The notes below the pieces were generated by a model, which saw only the letters and a program-made list of their open reading frames with translations, made no database searches and had not been told where the DNA came from. Positions 33,206 to 45,638 of a DNA stretch of 64,000 nt are shown piece by piece. The translations under genes and the position numbers were made by a program. This DNA comes from Macrophomina tecta (Eukaryota > Ascomycota > Dothideomycetes > Botryosphaeriales > Botryosphaeriaceae), in contig JAKSGN010000003.1 in the NCBI GenBank assembly GCA_024180945.1, forward strand, positions 248,001 through 312,000, read 5' to 3'. Each line of letters opens with the position of its first letter. Position 1 is the first letter of the stretch.

Positions 33206-34003
33206 ATGACCCTCACCGAACGCTCCCGCATCAGCATCGCCCTCATCGTCCTCTACACGCCCGCCTTCTTCATCGCCATCTTCCTCACCATCCGCCACGG
33301 CCTCGGCCGCAGCTCCGGCTGGCGCTTCGTGCTGACCTTCACGCTGGCGCGGCTGCTCGCGTGCGCCTTCCAGCTCCGCACCATCGCCGAGCCGACCAAC
33401 CTCTCGCTCTACATCGGCGAGTGGGTGCTGCTCGGCATCGCGCTGTCGCCGCTCGAGCTGACCTCGCTCGGCTTCCTGTCGCGCGTGGTGGCCAGCATCA
33501 ACAAGAGGCACGCGACGCTGCTGACGCCGCGGCACATACGCCTGGTGCAGCTGCTCAACACGGCGGCGCTGGGGCTGGCGGTGGGCGGCGGCGTGCAGGC
33601 CGGCAACGCGGCGGGCAGCGGCGGCGCGATCCGGGCGCCCACCCTGACCAAGGTCGCGGTCGCGCTGTTCATCGCGACGTTTGCGTGCGTGGTGGTGGGC
33701 GCGCTGGCGACGTGGAGGAGCGTGCGGTATGCCGAGGAAGGCGAGAAGAGGCTGCTGGTGACGATTGCGGCGACGAGCCCGTTTCTGCTGGTGCGCGTCG
33801 TCTATACGGCTATGAGCTGTTACTCGGGCAGGAGCGAGTTCAACCCGGTGACGGGCAAGGTGGGGCTGTTGCTGGGGATGGCGTTCGTGATGGAGCTGGT
33901 GATCGTGTATGCGTTTGAGGCGGTGGGGCTGACGCTGAAGAAGATTGTGAAGGAGCCGGATGGTGAGAGGTCGGTTGAAATGACTCCGAAGGCGACTGCT
34001 TGA
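33206..34003 (+). CDS. DUF7702-type integral membrane protein, copy B
   Basis: A single exon of 265 residues. Function unknown. Helix 1 is SIALIVLYTPAFFIAIFLTI, then RHGLGRSSGWRFVLTFTLAR, closely paralleling copy A's RHGWQQSGWTWFVLTTFSLT. Further shared positions are SPLELTSLGFLSRV and LLVRVVYTAMSCYSG (copy A: LLCVRTVYLAVDVLG). About seven helices and a short charged tail (LKKIVKEPDGERSVEMTPK). GC-rich third codon positions support real coding. The start is the first ATG, preceded by an A-rich ACGAGCATCACC context. Confidence 0.8.
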   Translation: MTLTERSRISIALIVLYTPAFFIAIFLTIRHGLGRSSGWRFVLTFTLARLLACAFQLRTIAEPTNLSLYIGEWVLLGIALSPLELTSLGFLSRVVASINKRHATLLTPRHIRLVQLLNTAALGLAVGGGVQAGNAAGSGGAIRAPTLTKVAVALFIATFACVVVGALATWRSVRYAEEGEKRLLVTIAATSPFLLVRVVYTAMSCYSGRSEFNPVTGKVGLLLGMAFVMELVIVYAFEAVGLTLKKIVKEPDGERSVEMTPKATA

Positions 34004-34305
34004 TGGCTGACGCTGTGAGAAGGGCGAAGGATGGAGGCGTTTATCAGATGGTTGGGCGAGTGTAGATATTGGTCGTTCAAGCATAGCGTTCCGATTTTTC
34101 TTTTTTTTTTTTTTTTGACATAGCTGGCTGGGGTTTTGTTTTGGTGCTTTGGTTGTATAGGGTTTATAGAATGTTTAGAGTTGATACCACGCGGCGTGTT
34201 TTGCTCAATAGAGCCTCGTGGTGAAAAAAAAAAAAAAAAAAGAAGAAAAGAAAATCGAATTTGCTACGCTATATCATTTACTCATTCTTTTGCCATACAC
34301 TTTCC
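34004..34305. terminator. Convergent 3' region with two homopolymer runs
   Basis: 302 bp between the stop codons of DUF7702 copy B (plus) and the alcohol dehydrogenase (minus). A 16-base T run (34101-34116) and an 18-base A run (34224-34241) lie inside. The two transcripts must end or overlap here; no poly(A) signal was assigned. Confidence 0.45.
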
Positions 34306-35626
34306 TTACCCCATAGTCAGGACGGCCCTGAACCTAACCTTGCCGCTCAACATGTGCTCGAATGCCTCGTTGGCTTGGCTGAGAGGGAATTTCTCCACCA
34401 TGCAGTGCACGCCGTGCGTTTGCGCAAAAGCGATGGCCTCTTCCGCATCGAGGGCATGACCCGACGGCCAGCCGCGAACGCTGATGCCCTTGCCAATCAT
34501 GGGAAGGGTGTTGACTTTGATTTCTCCTACGGGAGCGAGAATGATGACGGTGCCGCCAGCCGCGCATCCATTGATCAAATCTCCCATGATTTCGGGGTTA
34601 GGAGCGGTGACGACGATCAGGTCGGCACCTCCGATCTTCTGGAGGGCCTCGGCGGTATTCTGCTGGCTGCTGTCGATGTAGTCGGTAGCACCAAGCTTCG
34701 TGGCGAAGTCCTTTTTCGTCGCATCACGCGAGAGAGCAACCTAGCCTCGAATTTTAGTACGCAGGCAGCGCAACAACAGGGTGGTGAACGAACGGTTCTG
34801 TAGCCCATCTTGCGCGAGTATTGAAGAGCCAAGTGCCCAAGGCCACCGAGACCTTGGATAGCAACGGTGCCTCCAGCAAGGACCTTCACTTGCCTGATTG
34901 CATTGAAAACGGTGACACCAGCGCAAAGCAGCGGGGCGGCCTCGACTGCATTTATCCCTTGCGGGATTCTAACGGCAGCTTCGCTGCGAAGCAGGACGTA
35001 TTCGGCATCTTTGTGGTGGCGGCAGGTCAATGCATGATCCTCGAAGGTGGGGGTGGCGAGAGCAAAGCTTACATCCTCCGTCCTGTGTGACACCGTTGAT
35101 AGCCTCATTGTCGCACATTTGGAAGAGGCCACGGTTGCACTGTCTGCAGACGCCATCGTGGCCGCCGTGCCAAGGACCGCCTTGGATTCGACGTCAGCCT
35201 TCCACCTGACACAAAGTGCTTCCAGCTCATCGTACCAACGCTATCCCCAACCTTCCACTTCTTCTCGCGAGGGCCGAGAGCAACGACCTCGCCAATCACC
35301 TCGTGGCCAGGGACAATCGGGCTGCGAAGATTTGTCAGTGGCCGTTTCAAGGAAATAATGAAGACGCCAAGCCGTGGCGCTTAGGACCGGCATTCTGGCT
35401 TCCCATGGGGAATGCTCGTAGAAGAGTACAGAGGGCGGGCGACATACGGCGTTCCCATCATGCCCGCGCGCACGATCTCGTCAGAGTGGCACACACCGCA
35501 AGCCTTGACCTTGACCAAGATCTGGCCATCCTGAGGCTCCTTAAGAGGCAGGTCCTTGATTGTCAGCGGAGCATTGTTCTGCTCGATGACGGCGGCCTTG
35601 TAGGTCTTCGGGAGCGAGGGAGACAT
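34306..35626 (-). CDS. Zinc-dependent alcohol dehydrogenase, propanol-preferring type
   Basis: Exons on minus: 35626-35448, 35321-35236, 35180-35073, 35008-34794 and 34740-34306, giving 340 residues. It oxidises alcohols or reduces aldehydes with NAD(P), in the cytosol. The catalytic zinc site is seen as GVCHSDE and PGHEVIGE. The structural zinc loop is GGHDGVCRQCNRGLFQMC, where Asp stands in place of the first of four Cys. The Rossmann fold has GLGGLGHLALQYSRKMGY, followed by GATDYIDSS. The GroES-like domain comes first and the cofactor domain second; length is normal. Intron 1 is rather long (126 bp), the others 53-64 bp. The donor of intron 4 is GTTCGT. The start is the first ATG, followed by MSPSLPKTYKAAVIEQ, which is typical. 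Confidence 0.9.
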
Positions 35627-36638
35627 GGTTGCAGGCTGATTTCAGAGGATCGGGTTGCGCGCCTACAAAAGTCGACGGGTTGCAGGCACTTAAATGGCGG
35701 GCAGAGCTACCCCACCGCGGCCGCGGCTGACGTCGATGCTGCGCAAAAATGGGTGCTCCAGCCAGTTAGCAGGAGCACTAAGACGAGTGCGGAGCTGGGC
35801 TCGGGCTGGAACATGGCTGCCGCAAGGTCCAAAGTAAGATGAGTAATTCAGCGAGATGGAGTGGGTGGATGGGATTGGAGGGCCTAGGTTGACTAAACGC
35901 GGGTCGAGGGACTTGTCAGCAAGTACACAGCGGCCGCGAGCGGGGCACCATGGCTTCATTCATCATCATGTCGGAAGACGCGGGCGCACAGGAATGTTGG
36001 TCGCATTCGTGTTCAGGGTGGAATGCCGTCGCCAGCGAAGTCGCCGGCCACAGGCACCTACCGGCTGGGCTAGCGGCAGAATGGCCCCATACACAGTCAT
36101 GCCCGGACACGGCAGCTCGAGTGGGCGCCAATCCAGGAAGATGGAGCGGCGCGAGTGCGATGCGGAAACAAAATCCGAGTGTCTGCGACAACAGTCTAGC
36201 GAGCCCACTGAGATGCTTCCACGGCGACGACAAGGGATCCGGAGGGGGGTGAGTAAGCAGAGTATTTTTGTCGCTGGACGGCGCCTGAGAGGGTCAGCAT
36301 GGACAGCGATAAGGCTAGGCACGGAAGTGCTGAGGGAGGGAGAACTGCGGGGGCGGAGGAGCGGGGAAGGGGAGGGGAGCTGCAGGCCGAGCGGGCGGAG
36401 CGGAACGGAGAGAGCACCGCCATTCGAGTCGTGATGTCACCGCCTCGCCAGCCTCAGGCAGCGACGTCGCGTCTTCCCACCCTCGCGCGCACTCGGCCGT
36501 CCCACTCTTGCTCCCTCACCGTGCCCCCCGCGAGTCAGCAGCACCGTCGCCCGCCCGCCATGCCCTATGCAATTGCTCCCCGCCGGCTGTCTGCAGCTCT
36601 CACGCTCCGCCGTCGTGCTGCAACCAGCCCTCCTGGCC
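35627..36638. promoter_or_regulatory. Divergent intergenic region, alcohol dehydrogenase and nucleoside hydrolase
   Basis: 1 kb between outward-facing starts. A GC-rich, purine-rich stretch lies near 36290-36410. No gene was recognised. Confidence 0.45.
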
Positions 36639-37808
36639 ATGGATAGCCTCTTGTCGCCTCGTCGCCTGCTTCGCCTGGCTCTAGCAGCTGTGCCCTTCAA
36701 CACCCCAGCGGCCGCCAAGAAGAACCTGGTCGTCGACACCGATCTTTTCTCCGACGTTGACGATGCCGCCGCCCTCCTCCTCGCTGCCACCGACCCTGAC
36801 GTCAACCTGCTCGCCGTCAATGTGAATTATCCCTCCTCTTACTCTGTGCTGGCCGCTTCAGCCATTGCCGCCCATTACGGCTACCCTGACCTGCCCATTG
36901 GAGTCGTGCGACCCCTGACCAATGACTCCTTCTTCGACGACTTCTATTTCGAGATGGGCGAGTATGCGTCCAAGGTGGCATATCACTGGGCCAATGGTTC
37001 GTTGCCGTGGGGTGAAGCCGACAGGGCCTGGGATCCCGTTGCCTTATATAGGAAAACCCTCGCCGGACAGGAAGACGCGAGCGTGACCATCGCGTCAATT
37101 GGCTTCTTCGATAATGTGAGATGGAGTGCTTGCCACTGGATCCGGGACCCCCTACTAACCTTCGATATAGCTGTCCGGCCTTTTGAATTCCACCGCCGAC
37201 GCCTACTCCAATAAATCCGGCCACGATCTTGTCGCCGATAAGGTTTCCGAGCTCGTCGTCATGGGAGGCGGCTACCCTTCAGGCTACGAGTATAATTTCT
37301 GGGTAGCTTCTGCCTCACTGGCCCGCCTATCCTGGGCTGACTGGATGTGAATAGGGTTCAAACAGCTCGCTGACTGCGCATGTGGTCAACAACTGGCCGG
37401 GGAAGGTCACCTTTTCGGGTAAGACGGTCAGCCCCCTATATGCGTGCAGTGCTGACGCCATCCGTAGGCACCGAACTTGGCGGCAACGTGACCTCCGGTG
37501 CTCCCTTGACTGTCCAGGGCCCTGCTGGCGACCCGGTTGCTGCAGCTTATCGCTGGTACACAGGCTACAACAAATCAAGATTCAGCTGGGACCCTTTGAC
37601 CGTCCTGTATGCTTGCCAGGGGCTAGGCGAGCTTTTTGAGTATGGGAACTCTATCGGCTATAATTACGTGCATCCGAATGGAAGCAACGTCTGGGTGGAT
37701 GATGGGTCGGTCACGGACCAACATTGGCTGCAATTGAAGGTGGACAACGAGACGGCAGCCCGGAAGCTGGATCGCCTCTTGCTGGAGGGCGCCGCGTCGG
37801 CAGTTTAG
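36639..37808 (+). CDS. Inosine-uridine preferring nucleoside hydrolase
   Basis: Exons 36639-37115, 37171-37302, 37355-37418 and 37468-37808, giving 337 residues. The enzyme splits nucleosides into base and ribose with a bound calcium ion. The metal-binding N-terminal motif is VVDTDLFSDVDDAAALLLA. Later blocks are VKVSELVVMGGGYPSG-like SELVVMGGGYPSGYEYNFW, VTFSGTELGG and SWDPLTVLYACQGLG, whose Asp is the expected late calcium ligand. A short basic then hydrophobic lead (SPRRLLRLALAAVPF, then ...PAAA) looks like a signal peptide, so secretion is possible. Another in-frame ATG at 36567 would lengthen the lead by 24 residues; 36639 was preferred for the signal peptide. Introns are 49-55 bp. Confidence 0.87.
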
Positions 37809-39048
37809 TTAAGAACGCCCTGTCAGCCATCAAGGTAATCGCATCTATCGACCCATCCACTCGGATCTGTTTCAGTTGCATCACAGGCACCGACCACATG
37901 GCCTCAACACGTCACACATGTAAATCCCCGCCCCGCGAAGCTTTTCGCGGGCCTGCGGTTTCCGGGATCCACCCCCAGGCATAACCGGCAGCTGGCGGCT
38001 TTTCCCTGCAATACCCGTAATACGGCTTGGCCGAGCCCAAGCGGTCTTTTCCGGACCGGATCGGGAATTTGAAATGTCCGAAACACCGGCGTCTCCTCTT
38101 CTGACCAACACAACAATCATCCACCACCGCCTCCAGTATTGCGAAAGAGGCATGATCTCCCCCTTCGGCCTGAATGAGTAAACTTCTAGAGCCGAGGCCG
38201 AAGTCGAATTGTCTCCACGTTTCCTGGGCGATCTGCCCTTTGCACGGGTTGCTGTGCTCCTGTATCTCACCGATCCTGCCATAATATCCTCTCCCCTACC
38301 ATGCGGATTTGCAATCGGCCCTGTGACGCTATCAGTAATCTGCAGAATGGGGCCCAATTGCTATCTGGAGAAAATGTGTTCGCTGATATTGTCGTGCCCC
38401 CCTCACCGTGCTGAGGCCTGGGGTTGGTAACGGATCGAAATTGGTCTGGAACGATGCCAAAGGCGTATCGACGTTCGTCCGTGTTCGAGCGAGCCATGCC
38501 GGATAGATATCTTGTCCCATCTGCACTGATTTCCGAGCAATCGGCCGAGACGGCTTCCTGATGCCAAGCTGGGCGCCTTCATTCGCTCCTGTTTAGAGCG
38601 GAGGAACGCTCGGTGCCAAAAGCCCGACGTCCGCCCCCCCGTCAGACTAGTTCCGGAGGTCTGGCCACCCCATGCACGGCCTCGCCCTTTGAGAAAAAGA
38701 TGCGATATCTGACCCGTCGGCATTCCGTTATGACTAAACTGCGGCTTCTTTTTGCTCCGGCTGCAAGTTGGCTGCCTTCGGACGGGGAGGGTCCTTCCGG
38801 ATCTATGGCAACCTCCGTGCCTTGATCGGGGCGCCGGCGTACATCCACCATGTATTTCTACATTTCTCTCACCTTCTTCCTTTCTTCTCACCACTGTTGC
38901 ACCTTCTTCCTCTCAGCCTTACAGGCTTAGCCTCACAGGCCGTTGCTTAATATAATATCCCCAACCCTATCCATTAATTCCTAACTCCACCAGCTGCTTC
39001 AACCCCCACAGTACACCGCTGCCTCTCGAAGGCAGCCCCCTACTCAAC
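37809..39048. other. Intergenic, promoter of PDR transporter
   Basis: 1.24 kb with no gene recognised. The last 200 bp are pyrimidine-rich (CTTCTTCCTTTCTTCTC), as is common before highly expressed fungal genes. Confidence 0.5.
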
Positions 39049-42000
39049 ATGGTCAACAGCCAGCCGCACTCTGTGGGGTCTTACCCTGCCGGTATTGGAG
39101 AGGAGATTGTCCGCACACTTTCAGGACAATCACAGAGGGAGCGACAAATGCGGGACATCGATGAGGATTCGAGAAGCGAGCACTTCGGATCCGAGGATGC
39201 CGACGAGAAGTCAATGGAGAAGGGCCACGAGGACCACTCCAAATGGCAGATGCAGTCGGATGTCGAAGGTATCAGGCGACGCGACGAAGCCGACGGAGGA
39301 AAACTGAGGAAGCTGGGTGTGACCTGGCAGAACCTGACGGTCAAGGGAATTAGCAGCGATGCTACATTCAACGAAAACGTCCTATCCCAGCTCAACCCGA
39401 TCGGCAAGAATAATAAGAATGTCCCCATGAAGACGATCATCGACAACTCGCACGGATGCGTCAAGCCCGGCGAGATGCTACTAGTGCTCGGTCGACCTGG
39501 AGCAGGATGCACAACATTACTCAGCATGCTGTCTAACCGTCGTCTTGGATACGCAGAAATCACCGGAGACGTCAAGTTCGGAAGCATGGATCATCAAGAA
39601 GCCAAGCAGTACCGTGGTCAGATCGTTATGAATACTGAGGAGGAAATCTTCTTCCCTAGCCTGACTGTCGGCCAAACCATCGACTTCGCTACCCGGATGA
39701 AGGTTCCTTTTCACCTTCCGCCCGAAGTCAAGTCTCCCGAGGAGTTTGCCCAAGCCAACAAGGAGTTTCTCCTTAAGTCCATGGGTATTTCCCACACCAA
39801 CGAGACTAAGGTCGGTAACGAATTCGTCCGTGGTGTCTCTGGTGGTGAGAGAAAGCGTGTCTCCATTATTGAAGTTTTGGCTACTCGTGGGAGCGTCTAC
39901 TGCTGGGATAACTCGACCCGTGGTCTCGACGCAAGTACCGCTCTTGAGTGGACTAAGGCCATGCGTGCGATGACTGACATCCTCGGCCTCACCACTATTG
40001 TCACGCTATACCAGGCTGGCAACGGCATCTACAACCTCTTCGACAAAGTCCTCATCCTCGACGAGGGTAAGCAGATCTACTACGGCCCCCAGAAGCAGGC
40101 TGTTCCTTTTATGGAGGAGCTCGGTTTTGTTTGCGACCCCTCGGCAAACTACGGAGACTTCCTTACTGGTATAACCGTCCCTACTGAGCGCCGAATCGCG
40201 CCAGGCTACGAAAACAAATTTCCGCGCAATGCCAATGAGGTCCGCGAGGCTTACGAACGTTCACCAATCAAGCCCAAGATGATTGCCGAATACAACTACC
40301 CCGAGACTGAGGAGGCCAAACAGAATACCGCCGACTTCATCGAGATGACACAAAGAGACAAACATAAGAGTCTTAGCAAGAGCTCTCCCTTGACGACTAG
40401 CTTCATTACCCAAGTCAAGGCCTGCGTTATCCGCCAGTACCAGATCCTCTGGGGTGACAAAGCTACCTTTATCTTGAAGCAAGCCTCCACACTCGTCCAA
40501 GCTCTTATCGCCGGTTCTCTCTTCTACGATGCCCCCCCTACCTCCGCTGGTCTTTTTACCAAAGGTGGTGCTTTGTTCTTCGCGCTGCTGTACAACTCTC
40601 TGCTCGCTATGTCGGAAGTCACGGATTCGTTTAGTGGCAGACCCGTACTAGCTAAGCATCGTTCATTCGCCCTTTACCATCCGGCCGCCTTCTGTATCGC
40701 ACAAATCGCCGCAGATATTCCAGTCCTGCTATTCCAAATTACGCACTTTAGCATTGTGCTCTACTTCATGGTCGGGCTGAAGTCTACTGCTGGCGCTTTC
40801 TTCACCTTCTGGATTCTGAACTTTGCCGTCACCATGGCAATGACGGCCCTATTCCGTCTAGTCGGTGCCGCGTTCCCCAACTTCGATGCAGCTTCTAAGG
40901 TGTCCGGCTTCCTCGTGTCTGCGCTTATTATGTACACTGGCTATATGATTATTAAGCCTAATATGCACCCGTGGTTCGTCTGGATCTTCTGGATTGACCC
41001 TCTTGCTTACGGCTTCGAAGCCCTGCTCGCCAACGAGTTTCATGGCCAGCACATTCCCTGTGTCGGAGTGAATATTATACCAGCCGGTCCCGGATATGGA
41101 GCTGGAGAGGGTGGCCAGGCCTGTGCCGGTGTTGGCGGCGCCGCGGTCGGGGCTACTAGCGTCACTGGCGACGATTATCTTGCTTCCCTGTCCTACAGCC
41201 ATAGTCATGTCTGGCGCAACTTTGGCATCACCTGGGCCTGGTGGGTTCTGTTCGCTGCTCTCACCATCTTCTTCACCAACAGATGGAAGCAGATGGGTGA
41301 GGGTGGCCGCAGTCTTCTCATCCCACGCGAGCAGCAGCACCTGGTCAAGCATCTTACGCAGAATGATGAGGAAGCGCAGGCCACCGAAAAGCCTCGTGGC
41401 CAGTCCACTTCCGACGACTCCGAAGAGAATCTCAACAACCAACTGATCCGCAACACCAGTGTCTTCACCTGGAAGAACCTGACTTACACTGTTAAGACCC
41501 CCTCTGGTGACCGTGTCCTTCTCGACAATGTTCAAGGTTACGTTAAGCCGGGCATGCTAGGTGCTCTCATGGGTTCCTCTGGTGCCGGAAAGACTACTCT
41601 ACTCGATGTCCTCGCTCAACGCAAGACTGATGGTACGATCCATGGTTCCATTATGGTTGACGGCCGTCCTCTCCCTGTCTCATTCCAGCGCTCTGCCGGA
41701 TACGTCGAGCAGCTTGATGTCCATGAGTCGCTCGCCACCGTCCGAGAAGCGCTTGAGTTCTCCGCTCTCCTCCGCCAGTCCCGTGAGACTCCCCGTGAAG
41801 AGAAACTTAAGTACGTCGACACCATTATCGACCTTCTGGAATTGCACGATATTGAGCACACCCTTATCGGCCGTCCTGGCGCTGGTCTGTCTGTCGAACA
41901 ACGCAAGCGTCTTACCATTGGTGTTGAGCTCGTTTCCAAGCCTAGTATCTTGATCTTCCTTGACGAACCAACCTCTGGTCTGGACGGACAAGCTGCCTAT

Positions 42001-43475
42001 AACACCGTCCGTTTCCTCCGCAAGCTCGCTGAGGTTGGCCAAGCTGTCCTGGTCACTATCCATCAGCCGTCCGCCCAGCTGTTCGCGCAGTTCGACACCC
42101 TGCTTTTGTTGGCCAAGGGCGGCAAGACTGTGTACTTCGGTGACATTGGAGACAACGCTGCCACCATCAAGGACTATTTTGGTCGCTACGGTGCTCCCTG
42201 CCCCCGTGACGCCAACCCTGCTGAACATATGATCGACGTCGTCTCCGGCTCTCTTTCGCAAGGCCGCGACTGGAACAAGGTTTGGTTGGATTCGCCTGAG
42301 CACAAGAAGATGACCGAGGAATTGGACGCCATGATTGCCGAAGCCGCCTCGAAGCCTCCGGGTACTGTTGATGACGGACACGAGTTTGCCTCGCCCATTT
42401 GGGAGCAGGTTAAGCTGGTCACGCACCGCATGAACCTGTCGCTATACCGCAACACTGACTATGTCAACAACAAATTCGCCCTACACATTGGTTCGGCCCT
42501 GTTTAACGGTTTCTCCTTCTGGATGATTGGTGATAGTGTCGGCGACCTACAGCTCAAGCTGTTCGCCCTCTTTAACTTCATCTTCGTCGCGCCCGGTGTT
42601 ATCGCCCAGCTACAGCCTCTCTTCATCGACTGCCGCGATATTTACGAGACGAGAGAAAAGAAGAGCAAAATGTACCATTGGGCGCCTTTTGTGACGGGTC
42701 TGATTGTCTCTGAGATTCCATACCTAATTGTGTGCGCTGTCTTCTACTTCGTGTGCTTCTACTGGACCGCTGGCTTCCCGGGTTCCGCCAAGCATGCCGG
42801 TAGCACCTTCTTCGTTATGGTAAGCCAATTCATCAATGCTCATGAGAGAGTTCGGCTCTAACGCTTCTTACAGTTGATGTACGAGTTTGTCTACACCGGT
42901 ATCGGCCAGATGATTGCCGCATACGCTCCCAACGCTGTCTTCGCCGCGCTCGCCAACCCCATCATCATCGGAACGCTCGTCTCTTTCTGCGGTGTCTTGG
43001 TACCTTACAGCCAGATCCAGGAGTTCTGGAGATACTGGTACGTTGATAATATCCTCTCGTCCTTTTTTTCACCATCCAACTACTAACAAAACCTGCCAGG
43101 ATATATTGGCTCAATCCATTCAACTACCTCATGGGCTCCCTCCTCGTCTTCACGACCTGGGACGCTAATGTCGAGTGCTCCAACCATGAGTTCGCCGTCT
43201 TCGACCCCCCCGCGAACCAGACGTGCCAGGATTACCTCAGTGCATACCAGCAGGGCATGGGCGCGGCGTCGAACCTCATCAACCCGGACGCCACCAGCGG
43301 CTGCCGTGTCTGCCAGTACCGCAGCGGCGCCGATTACCTCAAGACCATCAACCTCAAGGAATACTACTATGGCTGGCGTGATGCGGCCATCGTCGTCATC
43401 TTCGCTCTCAGCAGTTATGGATTGGTGTACTTGTTGATGAAGCTGAGGACGAAGGCGACGAAGAAGGCGGAGTAG
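39049..43475 (+). CDS. Full-size PDR/ABCG multidrug transporter
   Basis: Exons 39049-42819, 42874-43037 and 43100-43475, giving 1436 residues. An ATP-driven plasma-membrane exporter of hydrophobic compounds, with the ABCG order NBD-TMD-NBD-TMD. NBD1 has the fungal degenerate Walker [12 protein letters not shown] (about residues 148-158, Cys in place of Lys) and [14 protein letters not shown]2 has the full Walker [20 protein letters not shown] (about 842), the degenerate signature [12 protein letters not shown] and Walker [18 protein letters not shown]1 starts near residue 455 ([19 protein letters not shown]), TMD2 near 1120. The last extracellular loop carries several Cys. The codon bias is strong, suggesting high expression. 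Two 3' introns split TMD2. Such pumps often give azole or plant-toxin tolerance; the substrates here are unknown. Confidence 0.94.
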
Positions 43476-45638
43476 AGAGATGCGATTATACCTACAGGGG
43501 AGGAATGATGGAAAGATCTGAGATTGTCTGTACATTGGATGTCTCGGGCCTTTTGCGCTAACGTGTTGGGAGGTCTTTCTTTTTTTTTTTTCTTTTTTTT
43601 TTTTGCTCTGCACTCTCGCGATGAAAGCGATGAAAGCGATGGAGTCCATTTTTGTTTGCATTCACCTTCACGGATACATATAATATAGATTGGCGGGCAT
43701 TGTTTGTAAGGATTCTGGTTACAACCTACTAGTAGCGTACAGAGAGACGAAGAAGAATGACGATCACCAAATGGTGAAGTATTACTGGGCAACCAAATAA
43801 AAAGCTATAGACATTCTTGAAGGAAAATGTCACTGTCTGTGAGCTTTGTAGTTCCACTAAGCATATCGACATGAATGATTGACACACGCAAACTCAATTT
43901 TGTTGCTTGAGTTTGCTGCTATGATGTTGCGCCTTGCTTCGCACTTTCTTCCCTGGTGTTGGGTGTATGCTTACTGTATCTGAGTCGTCGGATCCTCGCG
44001 GAATACACGTGACTGCATCCGGGCTGAGGAAATGGAGCGTTGGGTGGAGTTTACGGTGGGGGCTGAACGGTATATCGAGTCCGAATAGCCATGTATCCGC
44101 ACTCAGCCATGGTATGGTCTATGCTGTTGCCTGGCGAACTGACTCTACAATGTCTCGCAGCTCGCCAGGCCGCCGCATACAAAATGTGCACGTCGAAAAA
44201 AGTCAAAAGCCGAAAGAAGGTATTCTGAAACGCCTCAACCAAACGTCATTCACAAACTCTATTTTACCACATCGGCTTCGGCTCGGACCAGCCTTGCACG
44301 GAGAGAGCCACTGGGCGCGGGCCAAGAGAAACTTTCCTTATCGCCGGGTTCATTTTATTTTGTTTTATTCATGTTCGCACGCTGTCGCAGAGACCGACCA
44401 ATAAGCTCTCGTTCCGCCTCGTTCCGCGGCTCGGATTTTGGAAGAGGGCGGGAGGTTAGCCTATACGAGGTACGATAGACGGTGTAGATACGTTGTACGT
44501 TTTCTGCTCGCGCGTTTCTGAACACCGAACTGCGAGACAGGGGGAGAGAAATGGAGTTTTCGGTGTTCGGAAGGGGTCGCATGTTCTACCATTTTTTTTT
44601 TAAAAAAAAAAAATAAATTTCTTTGCCATACAGAAGCACGGCCTTGTGCAATGAAGAGCGTATTGGACGCCCCGTCCGACACAGCCACACGGACAGACGG
44701 ACGGGGCGGAGAGATGGAGGCGGAGGTAAGTTGTCGCGATTCCGCCTCCGACCCAAATAGGTACTGCTTGTGCTCACTCCTGCTACTACGAGATATATAG
44801 TTCCATGCCGGCTGACTAACTATCTCCTGCCCGTGTGAACAAAAGGACCCACCACGTGTTGCTTACGAGCGCCCGGAAGGAGGAATCTGCCTTGTGGCGA
44901 GACACAGGGGATACCGATGCGCGGGATTGAACGGCAGTTTAACCTTGCTTCGCTTGTCGTTCTGGAAACTCGGTTTGCACGTCAGGCGCAGCAGTAGTAG
45001 CGAGGGTGAGGGAACGTGGGGGATGACGATTCTGGTTGTAGCATGTGCAAGACCGTCAATTGCCGGGTCGAACCGGCAGGCTGGGGCAGGGGTATCTCCG
45101 CGCGCGATATTGTTGCCGGAAAAGCTAATGCGAAGCAATGGCTAAGCGGGGCGTTTTGCGATGATGTAAGATCATCTTTAATTTTTTTTTTCTCTCTCTC
45201 TCTCTCTCCCCTCCCCCCGAGCTTTGGGAGATCTAGGATGAGAGAAAAAGACCCTTTCAGGTAGCTGTTGGTCAATGCTGGATTGCTCACTAATTCCATA
45301 CATAAATAGCATGATGAAGTACCCAGATGGCGGAGGAGTGGTGCCGTTGGTGCGTCTATTACTGATCGTTACTTTGCCCATCCGCCATTCCGCCCCGCCG
45401 TAAGGGAAAGGGAAAGTGATGCACCGCGCCATTTTCTCTCCTTTTGTTTACTTGCATTCGGCGGCGATCATGACTTCGGCACCGAAGCCTTTGAGAGTGT
45501 TGCAATTTCTGACCGCTATTGCGGAAGGACTGTTGTTTCAAGTGTCCTGATTACGCCCGTATTTGCGGGAGAGCAGGCAGTCCGACATTTGCGATGGCGG
45601 CTCTGTATGCGCTCTGAGCAGTACAATACATCCTCAGG
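43476..45638. other. Convergent intergenic region, no gene recognised
   Basis: 2.2 kb between the 3' ends of the transporter (plus) and the esterase (minus). It holds T runs at 43580-43604, a T10-A12 palindrome at 44592-44613 and a CT-rich stretch at 45182-45220. Short ORFs show no family resemblance. Confidence 0.5.

Noticed and set aside
23412..36500. Secondary-metabolite gene cluster (reductase, dehydrogenase, Zn2Cys6 factor, transporter nearby)
   Set aside because: No PKS, NRPS, terpene synthase or other core enzyme is present, and the genes belong to unrelated functions.
36567..36638. Upstream ATG of the nucleoside hydrolase
   Set aside because: It buries the likely signal peptide behind 24 residues of ordinary sequence; noted as an alternative only.
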